Origin: JADGGV01 sp035715725
GTDB lineage: Bacteria; Gemmatimonadota; Gemmatimonadetes; Longimicrobiales; RSA9
NCBI GenBank assembly: GCA_035715725.1
Contig: DASTKT010000186.1
Location: 1-55,122, forward strand
Length of the DNA stretch: 55,122 nt
Reading direction: 5' to 3'
Below, one piece after another: positions 7,691 through 16,617 of this stretch. The translations under genes were made by a program, and so were the position numbers. Position 1 is the stretch's first letter, and every line of letters begins with the position of its first letter. The notes beneath the pieces are model-generated. The model was given only the letters and a program-made list of their open reading frames with translations. It did not search any database and was not told where the DNA came from.

Positions 7691-9058
7691 ATGCCCATCG
7701 ACTTCTCGCTCACTCCGGAACAGAAGACGCTCCAGAAGGTCGCGCGCGAGTTCGCGCAGGACGTGCTGAAGCCGCTCGTACGGGCGGCCGACGCGGAGGC
7801 CGATCCGCAGAAGGGCTTCCAGATGATCCGCCCGGCGTACGAGAAGGCGTACGAGCTGGGGTTCGCGACCGGCTTCCTGCCGCGGAAGTACGGCGGCGGC
7901 GGCCTGACGAACCTCGACGTCCAGATCGCGGTGGAGGAGATCGGCGCGGTGGACCCCGGGTTCGGCTGCGTGCTCCTGGTGAACGGCCTGGCGCTGATGC
8001 CGGTCGTGTGGTTCGGCACCGAGGCGCAGAAGGAGAAGTACCTGACCGAGGCGTGCAATGACGCCACGCACAGCTATCTGGCGGGGTGGGTCGTCTCCGA
8101 GCCGGCCGGCACGCCGGGCGGCACGGCGAACTTCGACCATCCGGACCCGCGCGCCGGGATCCAGACGACCGCCGACCTCGTCGGGGACGAGTACATCGTG
8201 AACGGGCGCAAGTTCTGGCCGTCCAGCGCGGCGGGCTGGGACATGAAGGGCGCCAACGTCAACACCGTGATCGTGCGGACGGACCGCACGAAGGGTGGCA
8301 AGGGCGGCCTCTCGGCGATCCTGGTGCCGCGGGGCACGCCGGGCGTCCGCTACGAGCCGGTCATCGACAAGGCCGGCCAGCGGCTGAACCAGAACTGCGA
8401 GATCGTCTACGAGAACGCGCACGTCCCCGCGGAGAACGCATTCGCGATCGGCAACGCCGACCTCATCATCAGCAAGGCGTTCACCTGGTCGGGGCCGGTG
8501 GCGGGAATCGCCGCGGTCGGCACGGCCCGCTCCGCCTACGAGTACGTGCTCGACTGGTGCAAGACGTACACGGCCGGCGGGCTCGACCCGATCATCTACC
8601 ACCAGAACGTCGGGTACATGCTCACCGACATCGCCATGCGCCTGGAGGCGTGCCGCTACCTCTGCTGGAAGGCGGCCCACTACTTCGACCTCTACAGCGT
8701 CGACGGGGGGCAGGCGATCGGCGCGATGGCGAAGATCTACGCGGGCGAGGTGTGCACGCAGGCCGTCTACGACTGCATGCGCGTGATGGGGGTGAACAGC
8801 TACGACCGGCGGTCGCATCCGCTCGACAAGTACATGCGCGACGTGCTCTGCTTCCCGATCTACGACGCGGGCAACATGGGGATGCAGCGCCGCAAGATCT
8901 GGGGCGTCCTGGCGGATCCGGGCTTCAATCCGCGGGCGTTCGTGAACAACGAGCCGATCGTCTTCACGAAGGCGATGGAAGGGATCGGCACGGTCACCAC
9001 GAGGCCCGAGGTCGAGCCCGCGCCCGCGCAGCCGGAGCTCGTTCCGGCCGGCGACTGA
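7691..9058 (+). CDS. Acyl-CoA dehydrogenase, first gene of the ETF operon
   Basis: A 455-residue FAD-dependent acyl-CoA dehydrogenase with the N-terminal helical domain (LTPEQKTLQKVAREFA), the family stretch WVVSEPAGTPGG, a middle beta domain and the C-terminal helical bundle. It would oxidise an acyl-CoA and pass electrons to the ETF encoded downstream. In most family members the catalytic base is the Glu of a YEGT motif near the C-terminus; the corresponding place here reads YDAGNMGMQ, so the base may be Asp or lie elsewhere. The alternative Glu seen in isovaleryl-CoA dehydrogenase is not obvious either. The substrate cannot be assigned. ATG with AGGAG upstream. Confidence 0.9.
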   Translation: MPIDFSLTPEQKTLQKVAREFAQDVLKPLVRAADAEADPQKGFQMIRPAYEKAYELGFATGFLPRKYGGGGLTNLDVQIAVEEIGAVDPGFGCVLLVNGLALMPVVWFGTEAQKEKYLTEACNDATHSYLAGWVVSEPAGTPGGTANFDHPDPRAGIQTTADLVGDEYIVNGRKFWPSSAAGWDMKGANVNTVIVRTDRTKGGKGGLSAILVPRGTPGVRYEPVIDKAGQRLNQNCEIVYENAHVPAENAFAIGNADLIISKAFTWSGPVAGIAAVGTARSAYEYVLDWCKTYTAGGLDPIIYHQNVGYMLTDIAMRLEACRYLCWKAAHYFDLYSVDGGQAIGAMAKIYAGEVCTQAVYDCMRVMGVNSYDRRSHPLDKYMRDVLCFPIYDAGNMGMQRRKIWGVLADPGFNPRAFVNNEPIVFTKAMEGIGTVTTRPEVEPAPAQPELVPAGD

Positions 9059-9077
9059 GTCGCGCGAGGTTGCTGGA

Positions 9078-9110
9078 GCCGCGGCCGGCGCGCGCAGCGC
9101 CGGCCGCGGC
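9078..9110 (+). other. Intercistronic hairpin between ACAD and the Fe-S oxidoreductase
   Basis: Perfect 14-bp stem (GCCGCGGCCGGCGC and its complement) with a 5-base loop, starting 19 bases after the dehydrogenase stop and ending 25 bases before the next start. There is no U-tract. It may protect the upstream mRNA or act as a partial terminator that sets the ratio of dehydrogenase to ETF components. Confidence 0.6.
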
Positions 9111-9135
9111 CCGGTGAGTTGCCGAGGACGGGAAC

Positions 9136-11235
9136 ATGATCGCTGTCACCGCAGCGGCAATGCAGGGGTCCGTCGTGCCCGCGCGCGACACCTACGGGCT
9201 GCTCCCGCGGGGCACGAGCCCCTGGATGTACGCGGTCTTCGCGGCCTTCGCCGCCGTGTTCGTGATCGGCGTGGTGCGGCGGCTGCGCCCGCTCGGCGTG
9301 CCGACGCTCCTGCGGCAGGCGGAGGGCGGCGTCGCCGCGGGACTCCGGCGGCTAGTGACGCTGGTCCTGCTCCAGTCGCGGGTCGCCCGGCGCGCGCGTG
9401 GATGGTCTCACGCCGCCATCTTCATCGCCTTCCTGATCCTGACGCTCGGCACGGCGCTCGTGGCCCTCGACTGGGACGCTCTGCGCCCGCTCGGCCTCCG
9501 GGTGCTGCGCGGGCCGTTCTACCTCGGCTACGAGGCCGTCCTGGACGCGGCCGGCGTGGCATTCCTGGCGGGAACGCTCGCGGCGCTCGTCCGGCGTCTG
9601 CTCCGGGGCGGTCGTGATCCGCGGCGGGCGCACCGCGAGTACGTCGCGCTCCTGGCGGCGCTCCTCTATCTCGGCGGCACCGGCTTCCTGCTCGAGGGTC
9701 TCCGCCTGGCGCTCCGGCCCGTGCCGTGGGGCGGCTGGTCCTTCGTCGGCGCGTGGATCGCCGGTCTCGTCCACCCATTGGCGACGAGCGGCGCCGCCGG
9801 CACCGTGTACGTCGCGCTCTGGTGGAGCCACGCCATCGTCGCGTTCGGGCTGATCGCGGCACTCCCCTACTCGGTCTTCCTCCACGCGCTCACGGTTCCG
9901 CTCAACGTGGTGGCGACGAGTGGCCGGCCGAAGCCGGCGCTGGAGGCGCCCTTCGACCTGCGCGAGCTGATGGCCAGTGGCGAGTTCGACGTCCAGGCGG
10001 GGGTGAGCCGGGTGAGCGACCTCGAGGCGCACCTCCGCCTGGCGCTTCTCGCGTGCACCAACTGCGGGCGCTGCGACGAGGCGTGCTCTGCCGTCCAGAT
10101 GGGGACGGCGCTCTCGCCCCGCCGGCTCGTGCAGAGCCTGCGTCGGGACCTGCTCGCCGACGAGCCGGCCGACGACCTGCTCGCGGGTCCGCTCTCGGAG
10201 GCCGAGCTCTGGGCGTGTACGACCTGCGCCGCGTGCGTCGAGGCGTGCCCGGTGCTCGTGCGGCCGGCGGATCTCATCGTGCCGTTCCGCCGCGAGCTCG
10301 TCGCCCGGAACCGGCTCGACGGGCGTCAGTCGGAGATGCTCGGGAACCTGGGGCGCGGCCTCAACCCGTACGGCCTCTCCGCCGCGGAGCGCGCGTCCGT
10401 CACCCGGGCGCTCCAGCTCCCCTCGCCGGCGCAGGCGCCGGACGCCGACTACCTCTACTGGATCGGGTGCGCGGGCGCGTACGACGCGCGGATCCGCTCC
10501 GTCGTCGCCGCGGCGGTCGAGGTGTTCCGCGCGGGCGGCCTGACCGTGAGCGCGCTGGGGGAGGAGGAGGCGTGCACGGGGGACGCGGCGCGCCGGCTGG
10601 GCGAGGAGGGGCTGTTCCAGCAGCTCGCGCTGCAGAACATCGAGACGCTGCAGCGCTACGGCGTGAAGCGGATCGTGACGCATTGCGCGCACTGCTTCAA
10701 CACGCTGAAGAACGAGTACCCCCGCTTCGGCGGCACCTTCGACGTCGTGCACCACTCGCAGCTCATCGCCGAGCTGGCGCGGTCGGGGCGGCTCCCGCCG
10801 GCGGCCTCGGCGGCCGGGCGCGTGACGTTCCACGATGCCTGCTACGTCGGCCGCTACAACCGCGTCTTCGACAGTCCCCGGGAGGTGCTGGGCGCCGTCG
10901 CCGGACTCCAGCTCGTCGAGATGGAGCGGAGCCGCGAGCGCAGCCTCTGCTGCGGGGCCGGCGGAGCCAACTACTGGTACGACGCCCCGAAGCGCGAGAA
11001 GGCCGGCGCGATCCGCGTGCGGGAGGCGCAGGCGACGGGCGCGCGCACGGTCGTCTGCGAGTGCCCGTTCTGCATCAAGATGCTCGAGGACGCCGCGGCC
11101 GGCGCGCCGGGCGCCGAGGTCCAGGTGCGGGACGTCGCGGAGGTCGTCGCCAGCGCGCTGTCCGACCGGCACGCGGCCGATCGTGGGGGACAGGACGCCG
11201 GGGCAGTCGCCATCCACGCCGGGGAGGGACCATGA
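9136..11235 (+). CDS. Membrane Fe-S oxidoreductase, ETF:menaquinone oxidoreductase type
   Basis: A 699-residue fusion. Residues ~30-260 form a NarI-like membrane domain with about six hydrophobic segments and candidate haem-ligand His (H92, H213, H232, H250). Residues 307-317 (CTNCGRCDEAC) and 361-371 (CTTCAACVEAC) are two CxxCxxxC clusters. The C-terminal half has HdrD-like CCG domains: YWIGC at 441-445, HCAHC at 516-520, C569, CCG at 605-607, CECPFC at 641-646. This architecture matches the DUF224/EMO enzymes known to take electrons from ETF and reduce membrane (mena)quinone. The context (ACAD upstream, etfBA downstream, ATGA overlap) supports that role. Confidence 0.85.
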   Translation: MIAVTAAAMQGSVVPARDTYGLLPRGTSPWMYAVFAAFAAVFVIGVVRRLRPLGVPTLLRQAEGGVAAGLRRLVTLVLLQSRVARRARGWSHAAIFIAFLILTLGTALVALDWDALRPLGLRVLRGPFYLGYEAVLDAAGVAFLAGTLAALVRRLLRGGRDPRRAHREYVALLAALLYLGGTGFLLEGLRLALRPVPWGGWSFVGAWIAGLVHPLATSGAAGTVYVALWWSHAIVAFGLIAALPYSVFLHALTVPLNVVATSGRPKPALEAPFDLRELMASGEFDVQAGVSRVSDLEAHLRLALLACTNCGRCDEACSAVQMGTALSPRRLVQSLRRDLLADEPADDLLAGPLSEAELWACTTCAACVEACPVLVRPADLIVPFRRELVARNRLDGRQSEMLGNLGRGLNPYGLSAAERASVTRALQLPSPAQAPDADYLYWIGCAGAYDARIRSVVAAAVEVFRAGGLTVSALGEEEACTGDAARRLGEEGLFQQLALQNIETLQRYGVKRIVTHCAHCFNTLKNEYPRFGGTFDVVHHSQLIAELARSGRLPPAASAAGRVTFHDACYVGRYNRVFDSPREVLGAVAGLQLVEMERSRERSLCCGAGGANYWYDAPKREKAGAIRVREAQATGARTVVCECPFCIKMLEDAAAGAPGAEVQVRDVAEVVASALSDRHAADRGGQDAGAVAIHAGEGP

Positions 11236-12068
11236 CACCAACGGCCGACGCGGGGCAGACGCTCTCCATCGCGGTGTGCACCAAGTTCACGCCCGACGTG
11301 AGCCAGGTGAAAGCCGATCCCGCCACGGGACGCCCCGACCTCGCGCGGGCGCCGTACCGGATCAACAACTTCGACGAGAACGCCATCGAGGAAGCGGTCC
11401 GGCTCAAGGAGCAGCACGGCGGGCGCGTCGTCGCGATCAGCCTGATCGACCACGAGCCGCCACGGGACGTGGTCCTCCGCGCGCTCGCCATGGGAGTCGA
11501 CGCGCTGTACCTCGTGACGCACGCCGCCGCCGCGTCCGGCGACGCGTTCGCCACGGCCACGATCCTCGCCGCGGCGATCCGGGAGATCGGCGCCGTCTAC
11601 GAGATGCACCCCTGGGACGTGATCCTGTGCGGCGAGGCCTCGGTGGACGAGTACAACGGGCAGGTCGGCCCGCGCATCGCGGAGGCGCTCGGAATCGTCC
11701 CGATCACGTACGTGACGCGGCTCGAGGTGGTGGGCGGGACCGTCGTCGCCCACCGGACGATCGAGGACTACGTCCACGTCGTGGAGGCGACCGTGCCGGC
11801 GCTCGTCACCGTCGGGATGGAGACGAACCAGCCGCGGCTGCCGACCGTGCTGCAGATCATGGGTGCCGGCCGCAAGCCGATCGTCCACCTGCCGCTCGCG
11901 GACCTCGAGCGGGCGGGGCTGGAGATCCCGCGCCCGGCGCTGGAGGTCCGGAGCATCTTCGCGCCGCCCAGCTCGCGAAAGCGGGTGCGCATCGAGGGAG
12001 ACGATCCCGACGACACCGCGCGGAAGCTGGTCCGCCAGCTCCAGGCAGCGGGGGAGGTGACGCTATGA
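11232..12068 (+). CDS. etfB: Electron transfer flavoprotein, beta subunit
   Basis: A 278-residue EtfB. Recognisable features are the N-terminal strand IAVCTKFTPDVSQVK, the NNFDENAIEEAVRLKE segment, the nucleotide-binding loop around CGEASVDEYNGQVGPRIAEALG, and the ETNQPRLPTVLQIM stretch just before the C-terminal arm that wraps the alpha subunit. The protein accepts electrons from the dehydrogenase as a heterodimer with EtfA. Its ATG overlaps the upstream stop (ATGA), and its stop overlaps the etfA start, so the three proteins are made in a coupled fashion. Confidence 0.92.
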   Translation: MTPTADAGQTLSIAVCTKFTPDVSQVKADPATGRPDLARAPYRINNFDENAIEEAVRLKEQHGGRVVAISLIDHEPPRDVVLRALAMGVDALYLVTHAAAASGDAFATATILAAAIREIGAVYEMHPWDVILCGEASVDEYNGQVGPRIAEALGIVPITYVTRLEVVGGTVVAHRTIEDYVHVVEATVPALVTVGMETNQPRLPTVLQIMGAGRKPIVHLPLADLERAGLEIPRPALEVRSIFAPPSSRKRVRIEGDDPDDTARKLVRQLQAAGEVTL

Positions 12069-13087
12069 GCATCCAGCCTGCGAACGGGTCCGCCGGCGTC
12101 CTCGTCTTCTCCGAGCACCCGGACGTCGCGGTGGAGCTGCTGGGGATCGGGCGAGCCCTCGCGGATGCAGCGGGCGTGGAGCTCGTCGCGCTGCACGCCG
12201 GCGAGCCGCTCCGCCAGCGTGCCGAGGACGCCGTCGCCCGCGGGGCCGACGAGGTCCGCGTGCTGGCCCCCGCGCAGGCCGAACGGCTCGGCGCGGACGG
12301 ATACCTGGAGGCACTCTGGCAGACGGTCCAGGAGCGGCGCCCCGCCACGGTCCTCGTCGGCTCCACGCGGACCGGCGTCGAGGTGGCCGCGCGCCTGGCG
12401 CAGCGCCTCGGCGTCGGGTGCGCCACGGACTGCATCGCGCTGGAGCCGGGCGCGGACGGGACGCTCGTCGTGGAGCGGCGAGTCTTCGGCGGCCACTTCG
12501 TCGCCCGGCAGGTCGTGCACTCGGCGCCCGCCATCGCGACGGTCCCGCCGAAGCGCTTCGAGGCCCCGCCGCGCGACGACGCCCGCGCGGGCCGCATCCA
12601 CGAGGCGACGCTCCAGCTCCCCGCGCCGCGGCTGCGCACCATCGCCGTCGAGGAGCGCGCCCGCAGCGCGGTCGACATCAGCAAGGCGCCGGTGATCGTC
12701 GCCGTGGGGCGGGGGCTCAAGCGGCGCGAGGACCTGGCCCTCGTCGAGGCGCTGGCCGAGGTCCTCGGCGCGACGCTCGCCGGCTCGCGTCCGGTCACGG
12801 ACGACCTGAAGTGGCTCCCGCCGGACCGGAAGGTCGGCCTCTCCGGCCAGACCGTCCGGCCCGCGCTCTACGTGGCGTGCGGCATCTCCGGCCAGATCGA
12901 GCACGTCGTCGGCATGCGCTCCGCCCGCACGGTCGTCGCGATCAACACCGATCCGAAGGCGCCGATCCACGGCGAGGCGGACTACAGCATCGTCGGCGAC
13001 CTGTACGAGATCGTGCCCCCGCTCGTGGCGGCGTGCCGCGGCGCCAGGGAGCGCCAGGCCGTCGCGACGCTCGAGGCGCTCGGCTGA
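12065..13087 (+). CDS. etfA: Electron transfer flavoprotein, alpha subunit
   Basis: A 340-residue EtfA, last gene of the operon. The C-terminal FAD domain is clear: KAPVIVAVGRGLK, then GLSGQTVRPALYVACGISG, then HVVGMRSARTVVAINTDP and the terminal ADYSIVGDLYEIVPPL helix region. The N-terminal domain holds LVGSTRTGVEVAARLAQRLG. The ATG overlaps the etfB stop by 4 bases. Together with EtfB and the membrane Fe-S protein it completes a route from acyl-CoA to quinone. Confidence 0.93.
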   Translation: MSIQPANGSAGVLVFSEHPDVAVELLGIGRALADAAGVELVALHAGEPLRQRAEDAVARGADEVRVLAPAQAERLGADGYLEALWQTVQERRPATVLVGSTRTGVEVAARLAQRLGVGCATDCIALEPGADGTLVVERRVFGGHFVARQVVHSAPAIATVPPKRFEAPPRDDARAGRIHEATLQLPAPRLRTIAVEERARSAVDISKAPVIVAVGRGLKRREDLALVEALAEVLGATLAGSRPVTDDLKWLPPDRKVGLSGQTVRPALYVACGISGQIEHVVGMRSARTVVAINTDPKAPIHGEADYSIVGDLYEIVPPLVAACRGARERQAVATLEALG

Positions 13088-13219
13088 CGCGGGGCGTATG
13101 GCGGCGGGAGCCGTCCGGGCTCTGGCGGCTCGCCGCGCCGCCACGCCCTCAGCGCGATTCTGCCCTGCGGCGGCCCGAGCGGGCGGCGGCGGCCGGCGCC
13201 GGACGATCCGACCACCGTG

Positions 13220-15022
13220 TCACCCGAACGCCGCCGGCCGTTCTCCGGCCACCCCCGCCGCGCGCTCCAGCGCCAGCCCGACGCGCGCGATCGTCCCCTC
13301 GTCGAAGAGGCGGCCGATCAGCGTGACCCCGTGCGGCACGCGGCGCGGGGTCGGGAAGCTCGGCAGCGGCCGCGAGGGATCCGGCGCCCAGTCGCTGCGC
13401 GCCTGCGACACCTCGACGAAGCCCGTGCGCAGCGTGAGCGACGGGTGGCCGGTGTTGTTCGAGATCACCAGCATCTCGTCGCGCAGCGAGGGGACCAGCA
13501 GCAGGTCCACGCGCGCCATCAGCCGCGCCATCTCCTCGGCCACCTTGCGCCGCAGCCGGTCCGCCTGCACGAAGTCCACCGCCGACAGGAACCTCGCCTC
13601 GCGGAACAGGTTGGGCCAGGCGTCCGGCGTCTGGACGCGGAGCTGGTCGGCCTGACCGCTCAGCGTCAGGTCCTCGAATGCCGCCGCCGCCTCGGCGAAG
13701 AGGAGCAGGTTGAGCGAATCGTACGGCCAGTCCGGGATCGAGACCTCGGTCGGCACCATCCCGAGCTTCCGGACGAGGTCGAGCGCGGCGCGATCCACCT
13801 CCGTGGCCGGCGCCTCCTTCATCCACGCCGGGAAATAGCCGACGCGCAGCCCGCGGACGCCTTCGCTCGCGTCGAAGTCCAGCGGAGCGGCGCGACTGGC
13901 CACGTCGCCGGCCTCGGGGCCGGAGATCGCCTGCAGCACGAGCATCGCGTCCTCGACGCCCCGCGTCATCGGTCCGAGCTTGTCGAGCGTCCAGCACAGC
14001 GTCATCGCGCCCGTGCGCGGCACGCGGCCGTACGTGGGGCGCAGCCCCGCGATCCCGCAGCGCATCGCGGGGTCGATGATGCTTCCGCCCGTCTCGCTGC
14101 CGATCGCGAAGGCGACGAGGCCCGCCGCCGTCGCGGCGCCGGGGCCCGCGCTCGATCCCCCCGAGCCCTCCTCCGGCAGCCACGGGTTCATCGTCTGGCC
14201 GCCGAACCAGATGTCGTTCAGCGCCAGCCCGCCCATGCTCAGCTTCGCGACGAGCACCGCGCCCGCCTCATCGAGCCGCTTCACGACCGCGGCATCCGCG
14301 CCGGGCACCCGGTTCCGGAACGGCTCCGCCCCGTAGGTCGTCGGGATCCCCGCCGTGTCGAGCAGGTCCTTCGCGCCCCAGGGGATCCCGTGCAGCGGCC
14401 CGCGATACCGTCCGGCCGCGATCTCGCGGTCGGCCCGCTTCGCCTGCTCCAGCGCGCGACCCGCCGTGAGCGTGATGACGCAGCGGAGCTTCGGGTCGAA
14501 GCGCCGGATCCGCTCCAGGTAGATGCGCGTCAGACGCTCGGACGTGAGCTGTCGCTTCTCGATCCAGCGCGAGAGCTGTGCGACGCTCGCGAAGGCGATG
14601 TCCGCGTCGTTCGACGGGAGTGGGCCGGGATCGGCCGCGCTGCGCGCGAACCGGTCGCGCGTCGGGCTCGCCTTGGCTCCCGGCAGGACCGGATCCCACA
14701 CGGTCGCCGGGGCGAGCTCCGCCTCGAGCGCGATCTTCCGTGGCCCGGCGCGGCGCTCGAGCAGCCCGGCCATGGACGTTCGCCAGCTCTTCGCGGCCAT
14801 CGCGCGCTGCGCGTCGGTCATCCGTATCTGCGCGAGCTTCTCCGCCTCCGCGAAGGTGGCGCTCGAGACCTCGGGGCCCACCGCGGGCGCCGTGTTGAAC
14901 GCCGGCGGCGCCCCGGGCGTCGGCTGCTCGGCGGCGGGGGTCTGCTCTGCGCCCCGGCAGGCGGCCGCGGCTCCGAGCAGGCCGAGGGGCGCGCGGATCA
15001 CGAACTGGCGACGCGTCGTCAT
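13220..15022 (-). CDS. Exported amidase (amidase-signature family)
   Basis: A 600-residue amidase with the Ser-cisSer-Lys triad region visible: the Lys in GIPWGAKDLLDT, the cis-Ser in GGSSAGPG and the nucleophile Ser in GSETGGSI. The N-terminus MTTRRQFVIRAPLGLLG is a twin-arginine signal, and Cys22 after a small-residue stretch could be a lipobox Cys, so the protein is probably exported folded and possibly lipid-anchored. A roughly 150-residue N-terminal extension precedes the catalytic core. It resembles GatA but is not the tRNA amidotransferase, since no GatB/C is present and it is secreted. The substrate is unknown. It converges with etfA. Confidence 0.88.
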   Translation of the reverse strand: MTTRRQFVIRAPLGLLGAAAACRGAEQTPAAEQPTPGAPPAFNTAPAVGPEVSSATFAEAEKLAQIRMTDAQRAMAAKSWRTSMAGLLERRAGPRKIALEAELAPATVWDPVLPGAKASPTRDRFARSAADPGPLPSNDADIAFASVAQLSRWIEKRQLTSERLTRIYLERIRRFDPKLRCVITLTAGRALEQAKRADREIAAGRYRGPLHGIPWGAKDLLDTAGIPTTYGAEPFRNRVPGADAAVVKRLDEAGAVLVAKLSMGGLALNDIWFGGQTMNPWLPEEGSGGSSAGPGAATAAGLVAFAIGSETGGSIIDPAMRCGIAGLRPTYGRVPRTGAMTLCWTLDKLGPMTRGVEDAMLVLQAISGPEAGDVASRAAPLDFDASEGVRGLRVGYFPAWMKEAPATEVDRAALDLVRKLGMVPTEVSIPDWPYDSLNLLLFAEAAAAFEDLTLSGQADQLRVQTPDAWPNLFREARFLSAVDFVQADRLRRKVAEEMARLMARVDLLLVPSLRDEMLVISNNTGHPSLTLRTGFVEVSQARSDWAPDPSRPLPSFPTPRRVPHGVTLIGRLFDEGTIARVGLALERAAGVAGERPAAFG

Positions 15023-15394
15023 CGGGTGTCCGGGTTGAGGGTCGGGGTTGGCGGATGGCACGGACGCGGCGGCGGGCGGACCGAGGACGAGGCTCGGCGA
15101 CGCTCCCCGCCGGCTGCCGGGACAACGTATCCCGGCGGGCGAACCGGCACAAAGGGGAGCCCGGTGTCGACCGCGATGCCCGCCGTCTACACCGGGCCCG
15201 TCGACCCGAAACCAGCCCCGCCCGGGCGACCGCGAAGGCCCTGCGCACCCGCCGCGATCCGAGGGCGCGACCGCGCCGGATCCTCCGCGCCCGCCCGGGG
15301 ATTCGGCGTGGGTACGGCGGGCCGATGCAGGATCGAGGTGACGTGCCCGGCGGCGTACGTTCGGCTCGGAAACCCTCTCCCGGAGGTGGGACGC
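15023..15394. other. Divergent intergenic region, amidase / cysteine synthase
   Basis: This 372-bp stretch should hold both promoters. A hairpin GCCGGGA/TCCCGGC with a 7-base loop lies at 15116-15136. I looked for a SAM or T-box type leader before the cysteine synthase and saw none. A good ribosome binding site (GGAGGTGG) precedes the cysK start. Confidence 0.4.
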
Positions 15395-16468
15395 ATGGCC
15401 AGGTACGCGAACATTCTCGAGACGGTCGGGCGTACGCCGGTCGTAAAGATCGGCAAGCTCGCGCCGCCGGACGTGGACCTCTACGTCAAGATCGAGGCGT
15501 TCAACCCGCTCGGCTCCGTGAAGGACCGCCTGGCGCTGGGCGTGATCGAGGATGCCGAGCGCTCCGGCGCGCTCAAGCCGGGGCAGACCGTCGTCGAGGC
15601 CACCAGCGGCAACACCGGCATCGGTCTGGCCATGGTGTGCGCGCAGAAGGGGTACCCGCTCGTCGTCACGATGGCCGAGACGTTCAGCGTCGAGCGGCGC
15701 AAGCTGATGCGCTTCCTCGGCGCGAAGGTCGTCCTCACCCCCGCGGCGGCCGGGGGGACCGGCATGGTGAAGAAGGCCATCGAGCTCGCGGAAACGCACG
15801 GCTGGTACTGGACGAGGCAGTTCGAGAACGAGGCGAACGCCGACTTCCACTCGCGCACCACCGCGCGCGAGATCGTCGAGGACTTCGCCGGCCAGCGGCT
15901 CGACTACTGGGTCACCGGCTTCGGCACCGGCGGAACGCTCAAGGGCGTGGCGCGCGTCCTCGCGAAGGAGCGGCCGGACACGAAGGTGGTGGTCGCCGAG
16001 CCCGCCGAGGCGCCGATGCTCGAGAGCGGCGCCCCGCAGCCGCGAAACGCGGACGGCACGCCGGCGGCCCGGCACCCGGCGTGGAAGTCCCACCCGATCC
16101 AGGGGTGGAGCCCCGATTTCGTGCCGAAGCTCACCGGCGACGCCGTCGAGGCCGGCCTGGTCGACCGCGTGATCCCGGTCCCGGCCCCCGAGGCGATGAA
16201 CTGGAGCCGAGAGCTCGCCCGGAAGGAAGGGATCTTCGTCGGCATCTCCTCGGGCGGCACGTTCGCCGCGGCCATCCAGGTCTGCAAGGACGCGCCGAAG
16301 GGGTCGACCGTCCTGTGCATGCTTCCGGACACGGGGGAGCGCTACCTCACCACCCCGCTCTTCGCCGAGGTCGCGGTCGACATGACGGAGCAGGAGCTCG
16401 CGATCGCGCGCTCCACGCCGATGTACGCGGACGTCACCGCGGCCGGCTCGGCGGCCCCGTCGATCTGA
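15395..16468 (+). CDS. cysK: Cysteine synthase-family PLP enzyme
   Basis: A 357-residue fold-type II PLP enzyme. Lys43 in NPLGSVKDR is the expected Schiff-base lysine, TSGNTG at 70-75 is the substrate/phosphate loop, GFGTGGT binds the PLP phosphate, and SSGG lies near the C-terminus. It should make cysteine from O-acetylserine and sulfide in the cytosol, although cystathionine beta-synthase-like relatives share these motifs. It is slightly longer than a typical CysK (~310-330) because of an insertion (RNADGTPAARHPAWKS region) and a C-terminal tail. The start has GGAGG upstream. No cysE neighbour. A strong hairpin follows directly. Confidence 0.85.
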   Translation: MARYANILETVGRTPVVKIGKLAPPDVDLYVKIEAFNPLGSVKDRLALGVIEDAERSGALKPGQTVVEATSGNTGIGLAMVCAQKGYPLVVTMAETFSVERRKLMRFLGAKVVLTPAAAGGTGMVKKAIELAETHGWYWTRQFENEANADFHSRTTAREIVEDFAGQRLDYWVTGFGTGGTLKGVARVLAKERPDTKVVVAEPAEAPMLESGAPQPRNADGTPAARHPAWKSHPIQGWSPDFVPKLTGDAVEAGLVDRVIPVPAPEAMNWSRELARKEGIFVGISSGGTFAAAIQVCKDAPKGSTVLCMLPDTGERYLTTPLFAEVAVDMTEQELAIARSTPMYADVTAAGSAAPSI

Positions 16469-16469
16469 T

Positions 16470-16518
16470 CACGAGGCGCCCGCGCCGGGACGCCGGCCGG
16501 CGCGGGCGCGATCTCGTG
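16470..16518. terminator. Long GC hairpin after cysteine synthase
   Basis: Perfect 13-bp stem (GCGCCCGCGCCGG and complement) with an 8-base loop, extended by an outer CACGAG/CTCGTG pairing across a small bulge. It sits 2 bases past the cysK stop in the gap where cysK converges on the flavin-reductase gene. It is nearly symmetrical and could terminate both strands, though there is no U-tract. Confidence 0.65.
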
Positions 16519-16617
16519 GACCCTGGACCCGCCGGAGTTTCCCGGTCCCGATCGATTCCGCTCGCGAGGGCGGAGCATCGGCCAGCCGGGGCCGGCCGGC
16601 GCTCCGCCGCTCCGTTC

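Noticed and set aside
3533..8818. Very long minus-strand open frame (1761 codons)
   Set aside because: It lies antisense to four well-supported genes, is Arg/Pro/Ala-rich and has no family pattern; a shadow caused by high GC.
15023..15394. Possible riboswitch before the cysteine synthase
   Set aside because: No SAM, T-box or other known core pattern could be traced; only a short simple hairpin.
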